Assembly (NCBI GenBank): GCA_947446815.1
Contig: CANFGT010000010.1
Span: forward strand, 1-64,000
DNA length: 64,000 nucleotides
From: Acidimicrobiaceae bacterium
GTDB lineage: Bacteria; Actinomycetota; Acidimicrobiia; Acidimicrobiales; Ilumatobacteraceae
Reading direction: 5' to 3'
In this document: one piece after another, positions 34,401-41,406 of the stretch
Layout: each line of letters starts with the position of its first letter
Numbering within the stretch: position 1 is the first letter of the stretch
Position numbers and translations under genes: made by a program
The notes under the pieces: model-generated
The model's database searches: none
Seen by the model: the letters and a program-made list of their open reading frames with translations, nothing else
What the model was told of the DNA's origin: nothing

Positions 34401-34788
34401 CGTCGATGGACCCAACAAACCACTGACCTAGTCCACCACGACTTGAGGAGTCAAAAAGAACAACATTGACTTCACATTGCGTACCGTGATGTACGCGCAA
34501 GTAATCATTTACTTTTGCTCGTTCCATCCAATGTTCACGCTCGCCGGTAATGGGATTTGAGTGTGAAGTAGTTCTGAACTTAACTTCCCAATAAACAGTG
34601 ACGCCAGCTTTCGTGGCCATTAGATCCGGGGCGCGGACCATACCGCCATTGACTGCAATAAGAGGAGCCTCGCTGCCTGAGCCGACACCAGCCAAGTTCA
34701 TCACGACCCACTGTTGCGCGGACAAATGCGCAGACCACCTGCGCTCTGCTTCCCTCCACAGAGAATTTTCATCAACTTCGAAACTCAT
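31492..34788 (-). CDS. UvrD/AddA-like SF1 helicase with an N-terminal PD-(D/E)xK nuclease domain
   Basis: Starting at the ATG at 34786-34788 (1098 aa), the protein opens with a restriction-like nuclease domain: Asp55 in VRAPDLMATK and Glu68-x-Lys70 in YWEVKF. A linker follows, then the SF1A helicase: Walker A AGAGTGKT (359-366), Walker B VDEFQDT (609-615), the VVGDVKQAIYRFRG motif III/IV region, LSRNFRS, the TVHKSKGLEF motif V and the YVATTRAREEL motif VI. It ends soon after motif VI, so the usual AddA C-terminal nuclease is absent. The start is 4 bp after the upstream stop with AAGAGA as SD. An upstream start at 34830 would overlap that gene. Confidence 0.85.
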   Translation of the reverse strand: MSFEVDENSLWREAERRWSAHLSAQQWVVMNLAGVGSGSEAPLIAVNGGMVRAPDLMATKAGVTVYWEVKFRTTSHSNPITGEREHWMERAKVNDYLRVHHGTQCEVNVVLFDSSSRGGLGQWFVGSIDELIEAGRRDIRWASDLSEIDAWVWPKSAMRPISGPEFDMSGNRVSALPDEGEGKPVPLGVMAPIERNLRRKSVKSVVQNENGSTADEVAKIENVISNNFELGLQVLALETLKLRTVPKYSVLQIGDQNIDVDELLGLLHYGIRVFLITPTKKHQMDAIELEAFEDSRLLEWAIVPEAFEMSHTIVDGIDFSQLTPKSKKILELAANSGAINQKQYEIVHASPDEDIVVRAGAGTGKTETMSERIVFLLANAETIDSETGLASSSELRLDEIVLVTFTREAARQMRERLTKTLVLRKRLSRNCVLPVVAWMMQLSSSEISTIQSYAKSIAQQGAATLGLSPGFRVSKLTMQFREVLYRSLSPHLEVILDSWGPSEVPAAHEWRELIESIWNKLDNNGIEIMPLSGGNKSSLSWPLPSRNISTIDLDASKIVKTVIDQIGIEFAEICEDNQAIPTSKLVTTALAVLRQPGPISVRVPKYVFVDEFQDTDDEQMSMFVEIRKRLDARLFVVGDVKQAIYRFRGAEGNAFKSLNAKYVEFGTLEPYPLSRNFRSGKFLLDSLHPYFEAWGKDGLLEYVSNEDRLEANPKRKGQSKAVDLTVTNEKKYLGDAVDQVRAWIEDSKKHDRKPDVAVLCRQNWTAIEIKQKLVEVGIPCELVVGGDFFRVPAVREMRALLEAVVNPFDSGALLELLETRWAARIMSTGAPEGIDPADRSVWEDAIDAPISWIDRLSSLSTGSFETSDLDGLRLRMISLKKLVGKMPALSWLVLCWQHFSPDSCEMPGNNESVERPRYVRCLEHLLMLMDAEFSDTPISLPRILQWLQLQIATNSNEDEPFNQESLVGKVTALTVHKSKGLEFDNVLIPRTWDQFSKKRRKFNSVITIDAKNNPRVVWEWHLKRDNRQVRISNVSESDASWDEEINEVRSEEARLLYVATTRAREELVVFIKTDSPKTARSLSDSKTWSDLIRKVKGL

Positions 34789-34792
34789 AAAA

Positions 34793-35266
34793 TTATCTCT
34801 TAACCGCTTCAGGCTTACCCGAGACCTCAAGACCTAGCTTGATCATGTCATCCATCAGAGAAGATTTACAACGTCCATATGAATCTGGTTCTTCTCCACA
34901 TTGCGTCTTCCAGAGAGCGAATACTTTAAGAAGCATGTCCTGCGGCAGCAATTCTGATACACCCCATTTCGCCATAATTGAACTCTTCTCTGTAAACGTT
35001 CTACGCAGGGCCTCATACCGAAACTCAATGTCGGATGAAGTTTTCTTGTTGTCTTCAGTTACTGACCTTGAGTTTCTACGAGGCGCTCTAGTTTCCTGAA
35101 TCTCTTCACCGCTTTCCAATTTTGAAGCAAGCCTTCTGGACGCCCGAGTATTTCTGAATGTCAGTTCATGTCTAATCTTTTTCAGAGTAATTTCATCTTG
35201 ACTTTTCTCAATAGCTATGGCTTCAAGCTTCTCAAAACTGAACGAGGCATAAGGTCTTTGGGGCAT
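34793..35266 (-). CDS. Small helical protein, first gene of the helicase operon
   Basis: This 157-aa protein is not recognised. It is highly charged and predicted mostly helical: FSFEKLEAIAIEKS, then a DEITLKKIRHELTFRNTRAS segment (about residues 24-43), a basic low-complexity linker (RAPRRNSRS) and a C-terminal helical part ending in KPEAVKR. The basic character suits nucleic-acid binding or an adaptor role. It leads the four-gene unit and is divergent from the GIY-YIG gene with a 117-bp gap that should hold both promoters. Confidence 0.6.
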   Translation of the reverse strand: MPQRPYASFSFEKLEAIAIEKSQDEITLKKIRHELTFRNTRASRRLASKLESGEEIQETRAPRRNSRSVTEDNKKTSSDIEFRYEALRRTFTEKSSIMAKWGVSELLPQDMLLKVFALWKTQCGEEPDSYGRCKSSLMDDMIKLGLEVSGKPEAVKR

Positions 35267-35383
35267 AGAAACTCCTTCACAAAGAAACTAATCTTCGGCT
35301 GGTGCTTGCTTTGCATCGCATCTGGTCTTCGTTCCCAGAATCAATTTCATCTCAAAATTCACTCACGATAAGGAACTGTGGAA

Positions 35384-35884
35384 ATGTCATATTTGAGTGA
35401 ACAATTACACTCCCTCAAGAGTGGTCCACTTCATCATTTTGCTGACTGGCCAAACATGGACATGCCACGAGCTGCAGCCGGCGTGTATTCCATCTGGAAT
35501 AAGAGTGATGAATTTGTCTATAAAGGAATGGCCGGCAATGGCAAGACCGCGGACGACATCGCTACCGCTCTCTCCCAAGGAAGGACTACAGGGCTTCGTG
35601 ACCGACTGCGCAGCCATGCTTCAGGCCGTCGCTCTGGCGACCAATTCTGCGTGTATGTCCAAGACCTATTGCTTCTTCCTCAACTAACGGTTGAGGACAT
35701 TGACAAAATCGTCACTCGCGAGTTAGCGATCGATCGACTTGTTCGCGAATACGTTCATGAAAACTTGAGCTATCGATATGTCATCACTGAAGACGGCAAA
35801 GCAGCGCTAGAGCTTGAGCGCCATATCATTTATGGTGCTTTAGGCGATCACCCAATCCTTAATCCACCAGCATCGTTGCGTTAA
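35384..35884 (+). CDS. GIY-YIG nuclease-family protein
   Basis: The 166-aa product has the GIY-YIG core: AAGVYSIWN (the 'GVY' strand), EFVYKGMAGN (the 'VYxG' strand), RLRSHASGRRSGD with the catalytic-type Arg, a LELERHII helix with the metal-ligand-type Glu, and an NPPAS end. It is a stand-alone single-domain nuclease. AAGGA lies 9 bases before the ATG at 35384; a GTG at 35378 is in frame but too close to that SD. It is divergent from the helicase operon and directly precedes folP. Composition is intermediate, and it may be the border gene of defence block 2. Confidence 0.8.
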   Translation: MSYLSEQLHSLKSGPLHHFADWPNMDMPRAAAGVYSIWNKSDEFVYKGMAGNGKTADDIATALSQGRTTGLRDRLRSHASGRRSGDQFCVYVQDLLLLPQLTVEDIDKIVTRELAIDRLVREYVHENLSYRYVITEDGKAALELERHIIYGALGDHPILNPPASLR

Positions 35885-35920
35885 TTCCAAGCCTCTAACA
35901 ACGCCAAGTAGTCTGCACCT

Positions 35921-36814
35921 ATGCCTCAATTGGTTGCCCGTGGGCTCACGCTTGACATTGATCGTCCGCTCATCATGGCGGTCATCAATGCCACACCCGA
36001 TTCCTTCAGCGACGCTGGCAAGTACGCCACTTTGGAAGCACGTATGGAGCGCACGCAAGAAGTGCTGGAACAAGGCGCCGACATTCTCGACATCGGTGGA
36101 CAGTCCGCCATCACAGGTGTTCCCGAGATTTCCGAAGAAGAAGAGATTGAGCGCATCACTCCGGTGATTCAGTGGGTGGCTGCAAATACATCGGCCATCA
36201 TGAGCATTGATACGTATCGCCCCAAAGTGGCAGCTGCTGCGTTGGAATCCGGTGCGCACATCATCAACGACATCAGCGGGCTTCTGCATCGTGAACTTGC
36301 CGATGTGGTGTCTTCCTATGGTGCTGGATACATCCTCATGCACAACCGCGGAAGACCCAAGGTGCGCCTCACCGATGCCAACTTGTACACCGACGTTGTT
36401 GCCGACGTGTTGGAGTTCATGGACGAGCGCATGGAGTGGCTGACTGCTGCGGGAGTGTCGCGTCAGCAGTTGATTGTTGATCCGGGCCCGGACTTTGCAA
36501 AGACCCCAGCACAAACCGTTGAAGTGTTGCAAAAGATTGGTCGGTTGTTGGAATACCGCCGCCCTGTTCTCTTCCCTGTGTCACGCAAAGACTTCATTGG
36601 GGCGATTACTGGCCGTCCACCACGTGAACGTCTGGCAGGCACGCTTGCAGCCATTGCTCACACACTCACGTTGACTCGTGCCGGGATCTATCGCGTGCAC
36701 GACATTCAAGAAGTACGCAATTTCATTGACGTATGGGACGTGCTGCAAGGTCATCAAGACCTTGGCGCCGACGTACTCCTTGACCGCGATCTCTGGCGCG
36801 CCCCCAAGGCGTAA
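35921..36814 (+). CDS. folP: Dihydropteroate synthase family protein
   Basis: The 297-aa product has the DHPS TIM-barrel signatures: MAVINATPDSFSDAG (about residues 19-33), DILDIGGQSA (54-63), SIDTYR, IINDISG, MHNRGRP, DPGPDFAKT, PVSRKDFIG and a final IYRVHDIQEV. Folate synthesis joins para-aminobenzoate to the pterin pyrophosphate made by FolK, which is encoded at 38683. The second loop reads GGQSAITGVP instead of the usual GGESTRPG, so this may be a DHPS paralogue rather than the main enzyme. The gene symbol is used with that caution. Confidence 0.85.
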   Translation: MPQLVARGLTLDIDRPLIMAVINATPDSFSDAGKYATLEARMERTQEVLEQGADILDIGGQSAITGVPEISEEEEIERITPVIQWVAANTSAIMSIDTYRPKVAAAALESGAHIINDISGLLHRELADVVSSYGAGYILMHNRGRPKVRLTDANLYTDVVADVLEFMDERMEWLTAAGVSRQQLIVDPGPDFAKTPAQTVEVLQKIGRLLEYRRPVLFPVSRKDFIGAITGRPPRERLAGTLAAIAHTLTLTRAGIYRVHDIQEVRNFIDVWDVLQGHQDLGADVLLDRDLWRAPKA

Positions 36815-36826
36815 CGCCAACGAGTT

Positions 36827-37621
36827 TTAGAACTCGAACTCCACCACCACTGGTGCGTGATCGCTCATTTCCCAGATGCCTTCAAAGTCAGCCTCACCGC
36901 CATAGACATCAACGCACACACCCGCTAGCTCCGGTGCGATGAACACATAGTCAATGTTATGCATTGCATTGTCTTCACTACTGTCGTCCTTATGCGTCCA
37001 CAAATGTCCGCATGATTCGCCATCAAATGAACAAGCGGTGCAACCGTCTAATGGCTCGCGCAAGTCTGCAGTGTCTTCCACCACGTCAACCATGATCTCA
37101 TAGAGCTCTTCGGGCATATCAGCTGGCAACAAGTTGAAATCTCCGGCAATCACCAAGCGCTCTCCGCGTGGCGAGTTCACTAAGTCCACCAACTCATTCA
37201 GAATGTTCGGCACTGAGTGTCCGCCATGGCCCACCTGATTGCCATCTGCATCTTGCGTGATTCCGTAGATGCCGGCAATGGTCAGCACAGGTTTTCCCTC
37301 TTGCAGAACATCAACAATCGAGACGGTGCCGGGCCATGAATGGCTAATCACAAATCCGCCGTCGCCGTCGACTCCATTTGTGATGTCCACAATCTCCACG
37401 CCATTACGTGCAGCAATCACGGTGCCCCACGTGCGCTTGTCATCAACACCTTCATCGCGCCACACGGCTGTCCAACCTTCGGGAACACCATCGCCTGGCA
37501 CCTTGCCTTCGGTAAACACCATGACATCAGCATCAATCACATCAGCGGCGAAGTTCCACAGTTCTTGCAATGGCTTTCTTGGGGCGACAGCCTGCTTGAT
37601 GTTCCATGTTGCGATCTTCAT
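36827..37621 (-). CDS. Endonuclease/exonuclease/phosphatase (EEP) family protein
   Basis: Starting at the ATG at 37619-37621, the 264-aa product has the EEP fold motifs: KIATWNIKQ (residues 2-10), a MVFTEGKVPG strand with the metal Glu, AGDFNLLPAD, an NIDYVFIAPE strand and SDHAPVVVEFEF at the C-terminus. It has no signal peptide, so it acts inside the cell on a phosphodiester or phosphomonoester. The substrate is unknown. It converges on folP with 12 bp between. Confidence 0.85.
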   Translation of the reverse strand: MKIATWNIKQAVAPRKPLQELWNFAADVIDADVMVFTEGKVPGDGVPEGWTAVWRDEGVDDKRTWGTVIAARNGVEIVDITNGVDGDGGFVISHSWPGTVSIVDVLQEGKPVLTIAGIYGITQDADGNQVGHGGHSVPNILNELVDLVNSPRGERLVIAGDFNLLPADMPEELYEIMVDVVEDTADLREPLDGCTACSFDGESCGHLWTHKDDSSEDNAMHNIDYVFIAPELAGVCVDVYGGEADFEGIWEMSDHAPVVVEFEF

Positions 37622-37712
37622 TGCCTGCATTCTTGCATCTCTAGGGTTCACATTCGTTCGGTTTGTCAAACACTCAATATTTGTTGACTTTTTTAGCATC
37701 TACACTCGTTTT

Positions 37713-37907
37713 ATGGCCGAGCAAACACCCGCCGCAGAAAGAGCTCAACGAATAAAGTTTCGACAAGACCTCGGTCGCTACTACGAAGAACTCCGCAAAG
37801 ACCCTCAGCGATATGAACGAGAGACAAAGGAAGACAGCGAATGGTTACTGGGCAGAATTCTCACCGATGATTGGAACGAAGAAGACAATCATCCAGAAAA
37901 CTGGTGA
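37713..37907 (+). CDS. Small charged protein, 64 aa
   Basis: The product MAEQTPAAERAQRIKFRQDL... is a highly charged helical protein rich in Arg, Glu and Asp, ending in HPENW. It is divergent from the EEP gene with 91 bp between, and it converges on gpgS with 5 bp between. It has no membrane segment or known motif. It may be an actinobacterial small regulatory or toxin-antitoxin-type partner, but there is no second gene to support that. Confidence 0.5.
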   Translation: MAEQTPAAERAQRIKFRQDLGRYYEELRKDPQRYERETKEDSEWLLGRILTDDWNEEDNHPENW

Positions 37908-37912
37908 ACTGA

Positions 37913-38683
37913 TTAGCCGCGGTTGAGAAGTACTGGCAATGCAAACGGTTCGGCGCATACATCCATCACTCCGCGCATTGCAGCACCAGCCGTCACTTCG
38001 TTCATCACTCCCGTGAGGTCTTCATCAGCCTTCCAACGGTTATTCACCAAGCCCATGTCAGCTTCCACAATGCCCGCCATTCCCACGGCGCGATACACAT
38101 CAATCAACATCGCAATCTCGACGCCGTAACCCGTCACAAATTGCAGCTTCTTCGCTAAGCCAGCAGCAATTGCCACCTGACCACTCAATGGTTGCGACAA
38201 ATCTGCCAACGCGTCATCCACCAAACGCAACAACGGTCTGCCCACTTGTTCTGTCACTCGCCCACCGGGCACCGCACGTGGCACACCATGTTCATCCACA
38301 CGAACAAAGCCGCCCTTCACAAACTGCACACCGGTCGACACTGCAGTTTCAATTGGCGCCACCAATGCACGCACATGATCCAACGACACATTGCCTAAGT
38401 CGGCATCAAGGAACACATACCAATCGGCTTCCACCGCGTGCACACCGCGATACAGCGAATCGCCTTTGCCCAGCACCGGTCCAAGTTCTGACATCAACTG
38501 CGGAATATGCAGCACTTCAACACCGAACGATTCAGCAACCGCAACAGAACCATCCGTACTGCCGCCATCCAACACATACGCAGCCGATACAACACCCGCT
38601 TCAACAGCCGAACGCATCACGGCACATGTGCGTTGCAAGCCCACTTCTTCATTCAGTGCAGGCACCAACAGTGCGATGTACAT
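37913..38683 (-). CDS. gpgS: Glucosyl-3-phosphoglycerate synthase-like GT81 glycosyltransferase
   Basis: GpgS transfers glucose from a nucleotide sugar to 3-phosphoglycerate, the first step of glucosylglycerate and methylglucose-lipopolysaccharide synthesis in actinobacteria. The 256-aa product has PALNEEVGL (8-16), the DGGSTDGS nucleotide-sugar loop, the metal motif FLDADLGNV, the family-specific GGRVTEQVGRPLL, an LSGQVAI segment and the acceptor-site GYGVEIAMLIDV. It is somewhat shorter than mycobacterial GpgS (about 320 aa). Its ATG overlaps the folK stop by one base (TGATG), so it follows folK in one transcript. Confidence 0.85.
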   Translation of the reverse strand: MYIALLVPALNEEVGLQRTCAVMRSAVEAGVVSAAYVLDGGSTDGSVAVAESFGVEVLHIPQLMSELGPVLGKGDSLYRGVHAVEADWYVFLDADLGNVSLDHVRALVAPIETAVSTGVQFVKGGFVRVDEHGVPRAVPGGRVTEQVGRPLLRLVDDALADLSQPLSGQVAIAAGLAKKLQFVTGYGVEIAMLIDVYRAVGMAGIVEADMGLVNNRWKADEDLTGVMNEVTAGAAMRGVMDVCAEPFALPVLLNRG

Positions 38684-39186
38684 CAGTGGTCCAGTGCGGG
38701 AATGTTCAAGGATTCAAGTGGTCCGCGCGGATACACGCCGTACGCAGGCAAACGATTTCGCCATTCGCTGGGGCAATGTTCCGGTGCCACTTCGCTCAAC
38801 GGCTCCAACACAAAACGACGCTCGGCAAAACGAGGATGTGGAATTGTGAGCTCTTCACCTTCAATACGCACATCGTCATAGAACACAATGTCGAGATCCA
38901 ACGTGCGAGGACCCCAACGAATCACACGCACACGGTCAGCATCGGCCTCCACCTGATTGAGATGACGCAACAATGCATACGGGTCAAGATCTGTCGCGAT
39001 CACTGCCACCATATTGAGATACGGGCCTTGGTTATCCGGACCACCCACAGGGTCGGTCTCAAACACTTGCGACTGCGCCACCACATGGCCAATGTGCTCA
39101 ATGCCGAAGCGCAGATATTCCACACGATCACCCAGGTTGGAACCCAACGCCACAATGGCACGGTGTCGCAAAGCCTCAATAGACAT
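38683..39186 (-). CDS. folK: 2-amino-4-hydroxy-6-hydroxymethyldihydropteridine pyrophosphokinase
   Basis: FolK pyrophosphorylates the pterin before FolP acts. The 167-aa product has ALGSNLGDRVEYLR (13-26), an NMVAVIATDLDP strand, the catalytic RWGPRTLDLDIVFYDD (residues 106-121) and the IPHPRFAERRFVLEPL C-terminal motif. The length and motif order are those of normal FolK. The folP-like gene lies about 1.9 kb away on the other strand, so the folate genes are close but not one operon. Confidence 0.94.
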   Translation of the reverse strand: MSIEALRHRAIVALGSNLGDRVEYLRFGIEHIGHVVAQSQVFETDPVGGPDNQGPYLNMVAVIATDLDPYALLRHLNQVEADADRVRVIRWGPRTLDLDIVFYDDVRIEGEELTIPHPRFAERRFVLEPLSEVAPEHCPSEWRNRLPAYGVYPRGPLESLNIPALDH

Positions 39187-39232
39187 GGCTTCTGTCTATC
39201 TGCCAAACACTGCACATGGCTACGGTTAAGGC

Positions 39233-40171
39233 ATGGTTGACCGAGTGCCCTACGACGAATTCAGCATGTTCCATGAGAATGCTGCCGAATATGGCATCCC
39301 CTATGTCGGGCCACCCACCGTTAGTCGCGAGACCATTCCCATGGGCGATGGCCGCAACATGTCAGCACTCAAGTGGGGCACGGCCGAACCACAACTTGTG
39401 TTCATCCATGGTGGTGCACAGAACGCACACACGTGGGACACCGTGGCACTCGCGCTCAACATGCCTGTGTTGTGCATCGATCTTCCGGGCCATGGACATT
39501 CAGATTCCGCCGCACCATTCGACCCCGCAGCTGCACCACTGCAACAAAACGCCGCCGACGTTGCACGCGTGATCTCCGCACTCGCACCCAATGCAACTGC
39601 TGTCATCGGCATGTCGCTCGGCGGTCTCACCACCATCGCACTCGCTCGTGATTACCCGCAGTTGGTGCGCAAGATGGTGTTGGTCGACATCACACCGGGC
39701 GTGAATCAAGACAAGACAAAACAGATCACTGACTTTGTGAATGGCCCTGCCACGTTCCCTTCCTTTGAAGATCTGTTGAAGCGAACCATCGAATTCAACC
39801 CCACACGCACCGTGGAGAGTTTGCGCCGCGGCATTTTGCACAACGCATTACAAGTAGAAGACGGCTCATGGGTGTGGCGCTATCGCCGTGAGGGTGCTCC
39901 CCCATTGCCAGAAATGAAGTCCGCTGTCAACGAAGGCGAGAAGAAGCCATCCACAGCTGTGTTGTGGGATGCGATTCAGCATTACGGCAAGCCACTCATG
40001 TTTGTGCGCGGCATGCGCAAGCAAAGTGTTGTTTCCGAGGAGGACGAAGCAGAACTTCGCAAGCGTGCATCATCGGTGCGCGTGGAGCATGTGCAAGAGG
40101 CAGGTCACAGTGTGCAAGGCGATACGCCATTAGAACTCGCTGCGTTGATTCAGGATTTCATCAAGAACTGA
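39233..40171 (+). CDS. Alpha/beta-fold hydrolase
   Basis: The 312-aa product has an alpha/beta-hydrolase core: FIHGGAQNAHTWDTVA (HGG oxyanion turn, about residues 58-73), DLPGHGHSD, the nucleophile elbow GMSLGG with Ser at about residue 129, and HVQEAGHSVQGDTP with the catalytic His near the end. No signal peptide is present. The substrate is unknown; many relatives are esterases or epoxide-hydrolase-like enzymes. It converges with the next gene and overlaps it by 22 bp. Confidence 0.87.
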   Translation: MVDRVPYDEFSMFHENAAEYGIPYVGPPTVSRETIPMGDGRNMSALKWGTAEPQLVFIHGGAQNAHTWDTVALALNMPVLCIDLPGHGHSDSAAPFDPAAAPLQQNAADVARVISALAPNATAVIGMSLGGLTTIALARDYPQLVRKMVLVDITPGVNQDKTKQITDFVNGPATFPSFEDLLKRTIEFNPTRTVESLRRGILHNALQVEDGSWVWRYRREGAPPLPEMKSAVNEGEKKPSTAVLWDAIQHYGKPLMFVRGMRKQSVVSEEDEAELRKRASSVRVEHVQEAGHSVQGDTPLELAALIQDFIKN

Positions 40172-41403
40172 AGAGCTTGCGCTGTGATGGCGCGATCAAT
40201 ACCCACCACTAAATGACGGTTCGCATATACGGACTGATATGTCCAACCCATGCGCTTGGCCATGCCACGTGCAGCAAACGTGGGAACCATCTGGTCGCCT
40301 CGAGCGATCGTGACCAACACGTCACTATTGAACGCTGACTTCTTTGCATTGATCTCGCCCACGGTCAACGTCGACTCCGGCAGGTCTTTGCAGAATCCAT
40401 ACACCGTTGCTTCAGCACCAATATGTATCAATCGTGTTTTCTTAGCCATGTTTGCTGCAAACATCTGTGCGATTCGCGCAGAGGCTTTCCTGCTCACATC
40501 AGCACAGGGCGCATACGCCGAAGCAACTGTGGGTGCGGCACCACCTAAACCAAGAAGTTGTTGGGAATCTCCCTCTGCAGCCGAGGCAATCGCAACAAAC
40601 AATTCCTGTGGCACTCCAGAGGCCAAGGCTGCAGTACCCGCACGAGCAATCGTGTCGTAGTTCGCACCGCCAGCGATACGCCCCACACGTAATGCTGTTT
40701 TGAACTTGTTTAATTCTTTCGCCACGTTTGCATTCATCGGACACGAGATATGCGATGCACACCAATGCATGGCTTCCACCACGGCAGTTTCCGAGGAATC
40801 AATCTGCTTCTGCGCCAACATCGTCTGCGATACGCCAGGGTCAGATGGCGAGTCCAACACCATGGTCGACACAATGTTTGGGTTCAACATTTTCAGTACG
40901 GCACCAGTTGTCGCGCCTGATCCCCATGCAAGAACAGAAACGGTGCGTACATTCAGTTCACGACGCACAGCATTCACATCATCGGATGATGCCAACGTGG
41001 ACACCAAGTGTTCAGACCCCACTGGCATCGGTGAATCCACTGAACCGCGCGGTGCTATGCCAATCAAATTCAGCGTCTGCACTTCTGCGCCCAAAGTCAG
41101 CGGTGCACGCTCCACTAGAACTCGTGCGGAATCTCCGTAGCGGCGATCGGGCAGCAGGAAAACTGTCTTCTTCACATCACCTGACGTACTGACGCGGCGA
41201 AACACACCTAGCGAGAGCTTCGGGCCATTGGGATCTGCATAATCGACGGGAACCTCTACCTTGGCGCACTCAATCACACCACAGGGTGTCCACTGCAGTG
41301 CAGGCCTCGCCGTGGTGGGGGTGATTGATTGCGTATCTGTCGCGCAAGAACTAACAACAGCAGTGGCGCACAGCACCATTGCCAGAAGCCGGCGCGGCAT
41401 CAC
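40150..41403 (-). CDS. S33-type lipoprotein hydrolase with an altered nucleophile elbow
   Basis: The product starts with a lipoprotein signal (AVVSSCATD, lipid Cys at about residue 20). A TAP-like peptidase S33 body follows: WTPCGVIECAKVEVPVDYADP and a VFLLPDRRYGD segment. In place of the usual GGSYGT elbow it has AWGSGATTGAV, so the GxSxG pattern is not kept. A late RGDQMVP segment and a RHLVVG His remain. It may be a weak hydrolase or a binding protein. It is the shorter relative of the lipoprotein at 48505-50406, and it abuts the subtilisin gene downstream by 3 bp. Confidence 0.7.
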   Translation of the reverse strand: MMPRRLLAMVLCATAVVSSCATDTQSITPTTARPALQWTPCGVIECAKVEVPVDYADPNGPKLSLGVFRRVSTSGDVKKTVFLLPDRRYGDSARVLVERAPLTLGAEVQTLNLIGIAPRGSVDSPMPVGSEHLVSTLASSDDVNAVRRELNVRTVSVLAWGSGATTGAVLKMLNPNIVSTMVLDSPSDPGVSQTMLAQKQIDSSETAVVEAMHWCASHISCPMNANVAKELNKFKTALRVGRIAGGANYDTIARAGTAALASGVPQELFVAIASAAEGDSQQLLGLGGAAPTVASAYAPCADVSRKASARIAQMFAANMAKKTRLIHIGAEATVYGFCKDLPESTLTVGEINAKKSAFNSDVLVTIARGDQMVPTFAARGMAKRMGWTYQSVYANRHLVVGIDRAITAQALQFLMKS

Positions 41404-41406
41404 GAC

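Noticed and set aside
21041-35920. Possible direct repeats at the two edges of defence block 2
   Set aside because: Short matches (CTAAC, CCAAGT) occur after the stop codons on both sides, but the similarity is weak and gapped, so I cannot tell it from chance.
38170-39240. Long plus-strand open frame (356 codons) opposite gpgS and folK
   Set aside because: It is rich in His, Thr and Gln, shows no motif, and lies exactly antisense to two well-supported genes; it is a shadow of their codon bias.
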